Assembly (NCBI GenBank): GCA_045805805.1
Contig: JBJMKO010000101.1
Location: 1 to 60,174, forward strand
DNA length: 60,174 bases
Reading direction: 5' to 3'
From: VRUE01 sp045805805
GTDB taxonomy: Bacteria > Actinomycetota > Thermoleophilia > Solirubrobacterales > 70-9
Under the pieces are notes generated by a model that did no database searches, had not been told where the DNA came from, and saw nothing but the letters and a program-made list of their open reading frames with translations. Positions 7,882 through 19,513 of this stretch are shown here, piece after piece (the stretch's first letter is position 1; each line of letters opens with the position of its first letter). Both the position numbers and the translations under genes were made by a program.

Positions 7882-8852
7882 TGCTCGACGATGTTCTCGC
7901 CATTCCCGATCACCTTCGCGACGCCCTCTGGCGGGTCGAGTCTGCGCGGCTGGAGCCCGCCGATTCCGCAGGGCTGATGGTCTGCGGCATGGGTGGCTCG
8001 GCGATCGGCGCTGACTTGGCGGCGGCTGCGCTTGGCGACCGTCTCACCCGGCCGCTGCTCACCGTGCGCGGTTACGAGATCCCCAGCTGGGCGACCCCGG
8101 AGTGGACGGTGCTCTTCTCCAGCTATTCCGGCGACACCGAGGAGACGCTGGCCTGCTTCGCCGCCGCCGAGGCGCTCGGCGCCCGCCGTATCGTCGCCAG
8201 CACCGGCGGCACCCTCGTCGCCGAGGCGCGCGAGGCCGGCGTTCCCGTGGTCGGCCTCCCCGGCCTGCTGCCGGCGCCGCGGACGGCGGTCGCATACATG
8301 TTGGCCTGCGCGACCGAGGTCGCCGCCCTGGCCGGCGTTGCCCCCCGCATCCATACCGAGATCGACGCGGCGGCCGGATTCCTCGAGGAGCAGACCGCCG
8401 ACCTGCAAGCGCTGGCCGCGGAGGTGGCCGGCCGGATCGGGGAGAGCACGGCGGTCGTCGTCGGTGCCGACCTCACCGCTCCGGTCGCTCGCCGCTGGAA
8501 GACCCAGATCAACGAGAACGCCGACGCCCAGGCCTTCTTCTCCGAGCTGCCCGAGGCCGATCACAACGAGATCTGCGCCTGGTCGGGCGACGGCTTTGCC
8601 TCCGTCATGCTCGAAGACCCCGATCAGCACCCCCGCGAGCGCCGCCGCTTCGAGCTCACCGCCGAGGCGATCGCGGAGACCGGTGCCGAAGTCATTCGCA
8701 TCGAGACGAAGGGCGAATCCCGCGTAGCCCGTCTGCTCTGGGCGACGATGCTGGGCGACCTCGTCTCACTGGAGCTCGCCGAGGCCCGCGGCGTCGACCC
8801 GCTTCCCGTCGAGGCGATAGACAAGCTGAAGAGCGCCCTGGGACGACCTTAG
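7881..8852 (+). CDS. Bifunctional phosphoglucose/phosphomannose isomerase
   Basis: A 323-residue SIS-domain isomerase of the type that interconverts fructose-6-phosphate with glucose-6- or mannose-6-phosphate. The first SIS domain has GMGGSAIGADLAAA and the phosphate-binding SSYSGDTEETL. The second part has NENADAQAFFSELPEADHNE, which carries the Glu and His expected at the active site. The length fits the archaeal/actinobacterial bifunctional family rather than classical Pgi. The gene starts on the last base of the preceding stop (TGATG), so it is translationally coupled to the pyrophosphorylase, making a short mannose or glucose activation route. Confidence 0.9.
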   Translation: MLDDVLAIPDHLRDALWRVESARLEPADSAGLMVCGMGGSAIGADLAAAALGDRLTRPLLTVRGYEIPSWATPEWTVLFSSYSGDTEETLACFAAAEALGARRIVASTGGTLVAEAREAGVPVVGLPGLLPAPRTAVAYMLACATEVAALAGVAPRIHTEIDAAAGFLEEQTADLQALAAEVAGRIGESTAVVVGADLTAPVARRWKTQINENADAQAFFSELPEADHNEICAWSGDGFASVMLEDPDQHPRERRRFELTAEAIAETGAEVIRIETKGESRVARLLWATMLGDLVSLELAEARGVDPLPVEAIDKLKSALGRP

Positions 8853-8862
8853 CTCGAGACGT

Positions 8863-8932
8863 AAGGCGCGCCGGGGGACTCTCTCCAGGCCGCTTCGCGG
8901 GAGTTCCTGGAGAGAGTCCCCCGGCGCGCCTT
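8863..8932. repeat. Long perfect palindrome after isomerase gene
   Basis: Two perfectly complementary 27-base arms (8863-8889 and 8906-8932, containing GGCGCGCCGGGGGACTCTCT) enclose the 16-base centre CCGCTTCGCGGGAGTT, whose first 11 bases form a small hairpin of their own. It starts 10 bases after the isomerase stop. There is no T-run after the stem, so it is not a textbook terminator. No second copy of this core was seen in the window. Confidence 0.8.
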
Positions 8933-8982
8933 TGCACTGCGGTATGTCCGTTGGGTTTGGTGGAGCAGGGCGCGAGAAGGGC

Positions 8983-9008
8983 CGTATCCTTCGACCGGTC
9001 TGGATACG
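8983..9008. promoter_or_regulatory. Small inverted repeat upstream of ahcY
   Basis: CGTATCC (8983-8989) and GGATACG (9002-9008) are perfect seven-base arms with a 12-base loop, 25 bases before the ahcY start. It could be an operator or a leader hairpin. I could not match it to the SAH riboswitch consensus. The ribosome binding site is GAAAGGAACC just before the ATG. Confidence 0.4.
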
Positions 9009-9032
9009 CGATATGAGCTGAGAAAGGAACCG

Positions 9033-10451
<1,419 letters not shown>

Positions 10452-10467
10452 TCAAGGCGCCAAGCCG

Positions 10468-11478
10468 ATGCGCGCGATGATCCTCGCAGCCGGGCTCGGC
10501 ACCCGGCTGCGCCCGATCACCCACGCGATTCCGAAGCCGATGGCGCCGGTCCTCAACCGGCCGGTGATGGAGCACGGCGCGCGTCTGCTCGCCCGCCACG
10601 GCTTCGGCGAGGCGATCGCCAACCTGCACTGGTTCCCGGAGACGATCGAGGGGCACTTCGGCGACGGCACCCGGTTCGGCCTCGATCTCAGCTATAGCCA
10701 TGAGCAGCAGCTTCTGGGGACCGCGGGCGGGGTCCGCAATGCCGCCGCCTATCTCGGCGACTCCTTCCTCGTCGTCGCCGGCGACGCGCTCACCGACATC
10801 GACTTCGCGGCGATGCGGGAGTTTCACGAATCCCACGACGGGCTGGTCACGCTGGCCACCAAGCGGGTTCCGGACACAGACCAGTATGGAGTGGTGATCG
10901 CGGACGAGGAGGGGAGGATCCAGGGATTCCAGGAGAAGCCCGACCCGGCCGAGGCGCTCTCGGATCTGGCCAACACCTGCATCTACATGTTCCGCTCCGA
11001 GGTCTTCGACTTCTTCCCGGCGCCGGGAACCAGCAAGGCGGCGAAGCCAGGGGACTCACCGGAGTTCGCCGACTGGGCATTGGACGTCTTTCCCGCCCTG
11101 CTCGAGAACGACGTGCCGTTCTACTCGCACGAGATCGACGCCTACTGGAACGACATCGGCAACCTCGACGAGCTGCGTCATGGCAACTTCGACGCCCTGC
11201 GCGGCGAGGTGAAGCTGGATCCGGGCGCCCCCGAGGTGAGGGCGGGAATCCGTTCCGCGAGCTCGCTCGACGGCATCGAGGTCGAGGGCCCGGCGCTGAT
11301 CGGCGCCGGGGTCGAGCTCGGTGCGGGTACCCGCATCGAGGGCCCGTCGATCGTCGGCGACGGGTGCCGGATCGGCGCCGGTGCCCTGATCGCGGACTCG
11401 ATCCTGCTCGCCGGGGCTGAGATCGCAGCGGAGGCGATGCTGGTCGGCGCCATCGCGGGTCGCGTCACCGAGAATTAG
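10468..11478 (+). CDS. NDP-sugar pyrophosphorylase (second paralogue)
   Basis: A 336-residue nucleotidyltransferase related to, but clearly distinct from, the gene at 6898. It starts with MILAAGLGTRLRPIT and PKPMAPVLNRP, has VVAGDALTDID for the metal site and AYWNDIGNLDEL, and ends in a left-handed beta-helix (GAGVELGAGTRIEGPSIVGDG). It should make a nucleotide sugar from a sugar-1-phosphate in the cytoplasm; whether glucose, mannose or another sugar is not decidable by eye. It follows ahcY at 16 bases and may share its transcript. Confidence 0.86.
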   Translation: MRAMILAAGLGTRLRPITHAIPKPMAPVLNRPVMEHGARLLARHGFGEAIANLHWFPETIEGHFGDGTRFGLDLSYSHEQQLLGTAGGVRNAAAYLGDSFLVVAGDALTDIDFAAMREFHESHDGLVTLATKRVPDTDQYGVVIADEEGRIQGFQEKPDPAEALSDLANTCIYMFRSEVFDFFPAPGTSKAAKPGDSPEFADWALDVFPALLENDVPFYSHEIDAYWNDIGNLDELRHGNFDALRGEVKLDPGAPEVRAGIRSASSLDGIEVEGPALIGAGVELGAGTRIEGPSIVGDGCRIGAGALIADSILLAGAEIAAEAMLVGAIAGRVTEN

Positions 11479-11534
11479 CGCTTTCATGACACTCGGCGCG
11501 CCACCCGCGCGTCGAGGCCCCGGAGGATCGGGGC

Positions 11535-12158
11535 ATGAAGGCCCTGCACGCGGTCGCCGCCGGCTTCCTCCCTTCGCTCTGTGCGGCCTGCGGTCGATCC
11601 TGCCGCCCAGGTGCCATTGTCTGCACGCGCTGTGCTCGACGGCTCTCCGCTGCGGTGCCGCTGGAGGGCAGCGGCCCGCCGGGCCTCGACCGCGCGTGGT
11701 CTTCTGCGCCACACGAGGGAGTCCCCCGGGACCTGGTCGCGGCCCTGAAGTTCCGACGCCTGCTCCCCGTCTCCGAGCTGATCGCCGAGCGCATCCACTG
11801 GCTCGCCCCGTCGAGCCTGCTCAGCGGTGCGGTCGTGCCGGTGCCGACGGCGAGGCTGCGGGCGCTGCAGCGCGGCTTCGACCCGGCTGCGGAGATCGCC
11901 GCGGCGTTGGCCGAGCGGACCGGAGCGCCGCTACGCCCCTGCCTTTTCCGCAGCGGTGGTGGCCGTCAGGTGGGCAGGCGCCGCGCCCAGCGCATCGGCC
12001 ACCCGCCGCAGATCCATCCGCGCGGAGAAGTGCCCCGCAGCGTCCTCCTCGTCGACGACGTGCTGACCACGGGAGCGACGCTCTCGGCCTGCGCCCGCGC
12101 CCTCCGAAGTGCCGGCGCGATCCGGGTCTGCGCCGCCACCTTTACCCGGCGCCTTTGA
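11535..12158 (+). CDS. ComF-family phosphoribosyltransferase-like protein
   Basis: A 207-residue protein with an N-terminal zinc ribbon (CAACGRSC...CTRCARR, residues about 16-35) and a C-terminal phosphoribosyltransferase fold with LLVDDVLTTGATLSACA, the PRPP loop. The family is named after Bacillus ComF, needed for DNA uptake, but most actinobacterial members have no proven role. The preceding AVVPVPTARLRALQRGFDPA is the usual ComF core. The gene lies 56 bases after the pyrophosphorylase and just before hpf. Function in DNA uptake here is not supported by any neighbouring com gene. Confidence 0.85.
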   Translation: MKALHAVAAGFLPSLCAACGRSCRPGAIVCTRCARRLSAAVPLEGSGPPGLDRAWSSAPHEGVPRDLVAALKFRRLLPVSELIAERIHWLAPSSLLSGAVVPVPTARLRALQRGFDPAAEIAAALAERTGAPLRPCLFRSGGGRQVGRRRAQRIGHPPQIHPRGEVPRSVLLVDDVLTTGATLSACARALRSAGAIRVCAATFTRRL

Positions 12159-12195
12159 AGGCGTAGCATCGATATCCCGACACCAAGGAGGCAAG

Positions 12196-12543
12196 ATGCG
12201 GATCGAGATACGTGGGCGCAACGTCGAGGTGACCGACGAACTGCGGGAGCACGTCTTGAAGCGCTTCCGCCGGATCGGCAAGCAGGTCTCAGAGCTTGCG
12301 ACGCTCGACATCGAGCTCCACGAAGAGCGCAACCCTTCGATCGAGGACTGTCAGGTCGCCGAGGGAACGCTGCGACTGAAGGGGGTAACTCTGCGGGCGA
12401 GTGAGGCCTCGCCCGAGATGCATCACACGATCCATGTGCTTGCCGAGGACATCCGCCGGCAGGTCAAGAAGCACCGCGAGATGCGCCGCAAGCGCCCGCA
12501 GACCCGCAAGGCCGTCGCGCGCATGCGAGGACGCACCGCCTAG
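12196..12543 (+). CDS. hpf: Ribosome hibernation-promoting factor (RaiA/HPF)
   Basis: A 115-residue HPF/RaiA-type protein that binds the 30S subunit and silences ribosomes under stress. It begins MRIEIRGRNVEVTDELREHV, then has a strand-helix pattern with a basic final helix (RRQVKKHREMRRKR). The strong ribosome binding site AAGGAGG (12185-12191) fixes the ATG at 12196, although the frame is open from 12109. It lacks the C-terminal dimerisation domain of long HPFs, so it resembles the short form. The position just before secA is common in actinobacteria and firmicutes. Confidence 0.9.
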   Translation: MRIEIRGRNVEVTDELREHVLKRFRRIGKQVSELATLDIELHEERNPSIEDCQVAEGTLRLKGVTLRASEASPEMHHTIHVLAEDIRRQVKKHREMRRKRPQTRKAVARMRGRTA

Positions 12544-12578
12544 AGCCCTGAGCCAACCGCCATCGCTACCCTTGAGCA

Positions 12579-15424
<2,846 letters not shown>

Positions 15425-15425
<1 letters not shown>

Positions 15426-15540
15426 CGGCCCGCCCTGGCAGGGGTTCCACTTAACTTTTTCGAGGAGCGGGGATTGCTGGCGCTTCGAGCGGGGCTGACG
15501 AAAAAGTACAAGACGTTCCACCCCTGCCAGGGCGGGCCGT
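15425..15540. repeat. PCE-1 element, copy 1
   Basis: Perfect 21-bp inverted arms (15425-15445 and 15520-15540, containing GGCCCGCCCTGGCAGGGG) enclose a core that begins TTAACTTTTTCG and ends CGAAAAAGTACAAG, with GGATTGCTGGCGCTTCGA in the middle. It spans the whole gap from the secA stop to one base before the next GTG. Other copies are at 31387-31503 and 50793-50902. Confidence 0.85.
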
Positions 15541-15541
15541 C

Positions 15542-15955
15542 GTGATCCACGACCCGGTTCGGGAGTTCATTCGGGCTTTCAACGAGCGCGATTTGGAGGG
15601 CTTCGTTGCGACGCTCGATCCGGAGGTTGAGCTTCACTCGATGAAGGGGTTGCGGAAGGGGAGGGAGGCGGCGCGGGTTTGGGCTACGCGGGCTTCCGGG
15701 GGGGTGCAGCAGGCGATTGAGGTGGAGGAGCTGTTTGAGGACGACACCGAGTCGGGTGGCGGTAGGGCGTTGGCGTTGATCAAGCGGGTCTGGCGTTGGG
15801 ATGAGGATGGGTCACCGGCCGGGGAGGACGAGATGGCCTGGCTTTTCGAGCTGAACGACCATCGGATTCGTAGTTGGCGTCCCTTTGAGGATCGCGAGGC
15901 CGCTTGGCAGGCGTACCATTCCGATGATGGAGGCCCCCGCCGAGTCCAACCGTGA
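15542..15955 (+). CDS. SnoaL/NTF2-like small protein
   Basis: A 137-residue protein with the NTF2-like (SnoaL) pattern: an N-terminal helix with FIRAFNERDLEGFVATLDPEVELH, a GREAARVWA segment, and strands ending in DHRIRSWRPFEDREAAWQAY. Such cone-shaped folds serve as small isomerases, hydrolases or ligand binders; no catalytic residues can be named with confidence. Its GTG start comes one base after the PCE-1 right arm. Its 3' end overlaps the start of the methyltransferase gene by about 32 bases, so the two are probably translated together. Confidence 0.72.
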   Translation: MIHDPVREFIRAFNERDLEGFVATLDPEVELHSMKGLRKGREAARVWATRASGGVQQAIEVEELFEDDTESGGGRALALIKRVWRWDEDGSPAGEDEMAWLFELNDHRIRSWRPFEDREAAWQAYHSDDGGPRRVQP

Positions 15956-16796
15956 GGCGACCGAGGCCTGGAGCGGGCCTCTGTTCGAGACCTTCGTCAA
16001 GTACCGCGACCTGGTGACTGGCGGGCTTGGCGCCCACGGCGAGGCCGCGATGAAGGCTCACCCCCCGCGGCCCGGCGAGAGGGTCGTTGACCTTGGCTGC
16101 GGCTTCGGCGATACGACCCAGTGGCTTGCCGGATTGGTTGGCGACAGCGGTGAGGCGGTTGGGATTGACGTCTCCGAGCCTTTCATCGAGACCGCGCGCA
16201 AGGAGGCCGAGGAGGCGGGCGTCGGGAACGTCCGCTTCGAGGTCGGCGACGTCCAGGTGACCGAGTTCGAGGAGACCTTCGACTACGCCTTCTCGCGGAT
16301 GGGGATCATGTTCTTCGCCAACCCGGTGCAGGCGTTGCGCAACGTTCGAGTGGCACTGGCCCCCGGCGGACGGTTTTGTGCGGTCGTCTGGAGGCGGAAG
16401 CTCGACAACGAGTGGGTCAGCCGCGCCGAGCAGGTCGTCGAGCAGTACCTCGACCACCCGGAGGAGACCGACGAGCCGACCTGCGGGCCGGGGCCGTTCT
16501 CGATGGCGAACGCGGACACGGTCAGCGAGCAGCTCAAGATTGCCGGCTTCGAGGAGATCGCCCTGCAGCGATGCGACCTGCCGCTGAAGATCGGCAAAGA
16601 CCTCGACCACGCGGTCGAGTTCAACATGTCGCTGGGACCGGCGGGCGAGGTGCTGCGGCTGTGGGAAGACCGCGTCGATGAGATCCGGCCGAAGATCGCC
16701 GGCGAGCTGCGCGAGGTGCTGGCGGAGTTCGAGGGCCCCGATGGCGTGTTCGCTCCCGCCTCGACCTGGATCGTCGGGGCCACGGCTCCCGGGTAG
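15924..16796 (+). CDS. Class I SAM-dependent methyltransferase
   Basis: A 290-residue protein with Rossmann methyltransferase motif I ERVVDLGCGFGDTTQWLAG and the acidic loop VGIDVSEPFIETA, followed by VRFEVGDVQV and LAPGGRFCAVVWRRK. It resembles the ubiquinone/menaquinone or small-molecule methyltransferase superfamily (UbiE-like), but the substrate cannot be assigned. Two adjacent ATG codons at 15924 and 15927 are the likely start; the frame is open a little further upstream inside the previous gene. prfB follows 20 bases later. Confidence 0.85.
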   Translation: MMEAPAESNREATEAWSGPLFETFVKYRDLVTGGLGAHGEAAMKAHPPRPGERVVDLGCGFGDTTQWLAGLVGDSGEAVGIDVSEPFIETARKEAEEAGVGNVRFEVGDVQVTEFEETFDYAFSRMGIMFFANPVQALRNVRVALAPGGRFCAVVWRRKLDNEWVSRAEQVVEQYLDHPEETDEPTCGPGPFSMANADTVSEQLKIAGFEEIALQRCDLPLKIGKDLDHAVEFNMSLGPAGEVLRLWEDRVDEIRPKIAGELREVLAEFEGPDGVFAPASTWIVGATAPG

Positions 16797-16816
16797 CGGT
16801 CCAATAGGCTGTCGGC

Positions 16817-17939
16817 ATGGCCGAGACCGCGCCAACCGAATCGGTTCCGGCGCGGCTCGCCGAGATCCGCGATCAGTTGAAGCTGCTCGCGGACTATCTT
16901 TGACCCGGCTGCGCTGGAAACCGAGATCGAAGGCCTCGAAGTCGAGATGCAGCGGCCTGGCTTCTGGGATGACCAGGACACTGCGGCCCGCACGTCTGCT
17001 GCCCATGCCCGCGCCCAGCGCAGGCTGAGGACCTTCCGCGAGCTGGAGGCCGAGGCCGGCGACCTGGTCGACCTGGCCGAGATGGCCGAGGAGGACGAGG
17101 AGATGGCGAGCGAGCTGGGGTCCCAGATGGCGAGCGTCGAGCGGCGCCTCGACGAGCTCGAAGAGGCGCGTCTGTTCAGCGGCGAGTACGACTCCGGCGA
17201 CGCCGTCGTCAGCGTCCACGCCGGTGCCGGCGGCACCGACTCCCAGGACTGGGCCGAGATTCTGCTGCGCATGTACCTGCGCTGGGCCGAGCGGCGCGGT
17301 TTCGAGGTCGAGATGAAGGAGGCCTCGCCGGGGGAGGAGGCAGGGCTGAAGTCGGCCACCTTCATCGCCCGCGGCGAGAACGCCTACGGCCTCTTCGCCG
17401 CCGAGCGCGGCGTCCACCGGCTGGTGCGGATCTCCCCCTTCGACTCCTCCGCCCGCCGTCACACCAGCTTCGCCCAGCTCGACGTGGGGCCGCTGGTCGA
17501 CGAGGGGGTGGAAGTCGAGATCGACGACGCCGATCTGCGCATCGACACCTACCGGGCTTCGGGGGCCGGCGGCCAGCACGTCAACAAGACCGACTCGGCC
17601 GTGCGAATCACCCACATCCCCACCGGCGTCGTTGTCCAGTGCCAGAACGAGCGCTCGCAGACCCAGAACAAGGCGGTCGCGATGCAGTTCCTGCGCTCGA
17701 AGCTGATCGAGCTGGAGGAGCGCAAGCGGGCCGAGGAGCTGGCCAAGGTGCGCGGGGAGGTCAAGGACGTCGCCTGGGGATCGCAGATTCGCAGCTACTT
17801 CCTGCACCCCGACCAGCGAGTCAAGGACCACCGCACCGGACACGAGGTCGGCGACGCCCAACGCGTCCTCGACGGCGACCTAGACGACTTCATCCGCGAC
17901 TACCTAAACAAAACCGCCTCGACGGGCGGGCCCAGCTAG
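16817..17939 (+). CDS. prfB: Peptide chain release factor 2 (programmed +1 frameshift)
   Basis: A 28-codon ORF from ATG 16817 ends in TATCTTTGAC (TGA at 16901-16903). Moving to the +1 frame at GAC 16902 continues for 345 residues, giving an RF2 of 373 aa. RF2 landmarks are SPF in VRISPFDSS (stop-codon recognition) and GAGGQHVNKTDSAVR (GGQ, peptidyl-tRNA hydrolysis). RF2 releases chains at UGA and UAA, and the in-frame UGA makes synthesis self-limiting, as in E. coli. The Shine-Dalgarno-like stimulator before the shift site is weak here (GCTGCTCGCGGAC). A start read only from the long frame would lose the first domain. Confidence 0.96.
16895..16904 (+). promoter_or_regulatory. RF2 programmed frameshift site TATCTTTGAC
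   Basis: TAT CTT TGA C is the canonical slippage site: the peptidyl-tRNA on CTT slips forward one base to TTT when termination at TGA is slow. The C after TGA weakens termination further. The upstream stimulator is not an obvious AGGGGG. Confidence 0.93.
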
Positions 17940-17964
17940 ATGGTTGATATCGGGCGGGTTGATG

Positions 17965-18118
17965 AGCCCTGGCGGGTGCGCCTCTGCGTGAATTGACGTC
18001 GCCCGCGCCTATGGCGCGTAGCGACGAGATGAGGTGCGCGGGCTACGCCCGCGCAAGCATCGGATTGCATTTCCGCCGCCTTCGGCGACATTCCCGCAGA
18101 GGCACACCCGCCAGGGCT
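17965..18118. repeat. PCE-2 element, copy 1 (outer stem plus three hairpins)
   Basis: Outer arms 17965-17988 and 18095-18118 (24 bp, one wobble; AGCCCTGGCGGGTG...) enclose three hairpins: 17998-18025 (GCGCC-TAT-GGCGC), 18035-18055 (GCGGGC-TAC-GCCCGC) and 18077-18087 (CGCC-TTC-GGCG). The constant parts are GAATTG after the left arm and GGATTGCATTTCCGCC before the right arm. It follows prfB by 25 bases. Copies 2 and 3 are at 43395-43542 and 43757-43913. Confidence 0.85.
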
Positions 18119-18150
18119 CTGGAAGCGCGGGATAAGCCTCGATATCTCGC

Positions 18151-18200
18151 GCCGCTCGATGCATCCGCCACACCCCAGTGTGGTAAATGCATCGAACGGC
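18151..18200. repeat. Double-stem palindrome after PCE-2 copy 1
   Basis: GCCGCTCGATGCAT (18151-18164) pairs with ATGCATCGAACGGC (18187-18200) with one mismatch, and inside them CCACAC (18168-18173) pairs with GTGTGG (18178-18183). It is the second structured unit in the 402-base gap between prfB and ogt. The remainder of the gap, 18242-18330, carries sequence shared with the intergenic cluster at 43.5 kb. Confidence 0.7.
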
Positions 18201-18241
18201 GAGGGTCGTTGGAGGTTTCCGGCTGACAACGGCTTTTTGGC

Positions 18242-18330
18242 CCGAAGCTTCTTCGAGCTTTCAAAGCGGATGCCGGTTTCGGAAGCTTCCGTATATCGGG
18301 ACGTGTCGAGAGGCTCCCCTACCCCAGCGC
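18242..18330. repeat. Segment shared with the 43.5 kb repeat cluster
   Basis: GAAGCTTCTTCGAGCTTTC (from about 18244) and TATCGGGACGTGTCGAG (about 18294-18310) have close counterparts, in the same order but on the opposite strand, at 43681-43709 and 43543-43577. They lie next to a PCE-2 copy at both places, so the composite was duplicated or moved as a unit. Non-coding. Confidence 0.65.
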
Positions 18331-18341
18331 GGGCGGAGGGG

Positions 18342-18896
18342 CTACGGCAGTACGCCCTCGAGCTTCAGCAGTGCTTCCTTCATCGGCAGGCCGCCGCCGT
18401 AGCCGCCCAGGCCGCCGCCGCTGCGCAGCACCCGGTGGCAGGGGACGACGATCGGGATCGGGTTGGAGCCGCAGGCCGTGCCGGCGGCGCGGATGGCGCG
18501 CTCGTTGCCGGCGCTGCGCGCCATCTCCGTGTAGCTGCGGGTCTGGCCGTAGGGGATGCGGTTGATCGCCCGTTGGACCCTCTTGCGGAAGCCGCCGGTG
18601 AGCTGCCAGTCGATCGGCAGGTCGAACTCGGTCAGCTTGCCCTCCCAGTAGAGGTCGAGCTCGCGGCGAACGTCGTCGAGCCGGGCGGGAGCCTCCAGCA
18701 CGCGCGGTGAGATTCGCTTGGCGAGCTCCTCCAGGGTCTCCTCGGGATCGTAGGCCGGCAGGTTGACGCGGACCAGGCCGCTGGGCGTGGCGGCGATCAG
18801 CAGCGGCCCGAAGGGCGAGTCGACGGTTGCGTAGGCGACGTCGAGCAGCCCCTCTGCTCCGGCGCGCTCGGCGAGGCGATCCAGTGCGGCCTTCAT
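18342..18896 (-). CDS. ogt: Methylated-DNA-[protein]-cysteine S-methyltransferase
   Basis: A 184-residue suicide DNA-repair protein that takes the alkyl group from O6-alkylguanine onto its own cysteine. The active-site segment is PIPIVVPCHRVL, with the flanking helix-turn-helix region IPYGQTRSYTEMA and a C-terminal GGYGGGLPMKEALLKLE. The ATG at 18896 overlaps the stop of the sigma factor gene (ATGA), so the two are read together on the minus strand. The pairing of an ECF sigma factor with an Ogt is recurrent in actinobacteria and suggests a response to DNA damage or alkylation, though no anti-sigma gene is present. Confidence 0.93.
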   Translation of the reverse strand: MKAALDRLAERAGAEGLLDVAYATVDSPFGPLLIAATPSGLVRVNLPAYDPEETLEELAKRISPRVLEAPARLDDVRRELDLYWEGKLTEFDLPIDWQLTGGFRKRVQRAINRIPYGQTRSYTEMARSAGNERAIRAAGTACGSNPIPIVVPCHRVLRSGGGLGGYGGGLPMKEALLKLEGVLP

Positions 18897-19354
18897 ACCA
18901 GCTCCTTCCTCAGTCGTTTCATTCCCTCGTGGAGGCTCCGGCGTGCCGCCTCCGGCGAGCAGCCGAGCGCGGCGGCGATCTCGGCGTGGGGGAGGTCGCA
19001 GGCGTAGCGCAGGGCAACGGCGGCGCGCTGCTTTGGCGGCAGCGCTCCGACAACGGCCCAGATGCCGTCGTCGGGCTCGGGGTCGCTGACCCCGATCTCC
19101 GCCACCTCGGCGACCGGCAGCGGCCGCCGCCCGTTGGCGCGGTGATGGTCGATCGCCTTGCGGTGGGCGATCGTCAACAGCCAGCCACGCAGATTGCTCG
19201 CGTCGCCGAGCTTTGGATACGCGCGCAGCGCGGCCAGGAAGGTCTCCTGAAAGCAGTCCTCGGCGTCGCTTCGCCCCACGGCGCCGCGAAGCACTCCCAT
19301 CACGTCGGCGGCGTGCTCGTCGAGCAATGTCTGGAACGGCGGTAGGGCGGTCAC
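18893..19354 (-). CDS. ECF-type RNA polymerase sigma factor
   Basis: A 153-residue GTG-start sigma-70 family protein. Region 2 is seen in AEDCFQETFLAALRAYPKL and NLRGWLLTIAHRKAIDHHR (promoter -10 recognition). Region 4 is GALPPKQRAAVALRYACDLPH followed by HTH residues EIAAALGCSPEAARRSLHEG (-35 recognition). It is a small two-domain ECF sigma factor. No anti-sigma factor lies beside it; its only partner is ogt, which it overlaps. A PCE-3 palindrome lies just upstream of its start, in the gap shared with the divergent nadC. Confidence 0.92.
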   Translation of the reverse strand: MTALPPFQTLLDEHAADVMGVLRGAVGRSDAEDCFQETFLAALRAYPKLGDASNLRGWLLTIAHRKAIDHHRANGRRPLPVAEVAEIGVSDPEPDDGIWAVVGALPPKQRAAVALRYACDLPHAEIAAALGCSPEAARRSLHEGMKRLRKELV

Positions 19355-19385
19355 TCACTGGATTAAACGTCCTGGAGCCTGCAGG

Positions 19386-19493
19386 CGTGAGACTGCCGGG
19401 TGCCCCTCCGACGGAACCCGCGCCCGCACTTGATGGAGGGACCAGGGTTTAGTCGCTCACAAGTTCCTCTGGAGGGCACCCGGCAGTCTCACG
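19386..19493. repeat. PCE-3 element, copy 1
   Basis: Arms starting CGTGAGACTGCCGGGTGCC (19386-19404) pair with 19475-19493, and the pairing extends inward through CCTCC/GGAGG. The core holds GGAACCCGCGCCCGCACT and TCACAAGTTCC. This copy lies between two divergently transcribed genes (sigma factor and nadC), which argues against a simple terminator role. Copy 2 is at 20365-20463. Confidence 0.8.
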
Positions 19494-19513
19494 AGCGGCG
19501 CTAGGGTGCGCCG

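Noticed and set aside
8933..9032. SAH riboswitch upstream of ahcY
   Set aside because: Only a simple 7-bp inverted repeat is present; I could not find the conserved SAH riboswitch segments.
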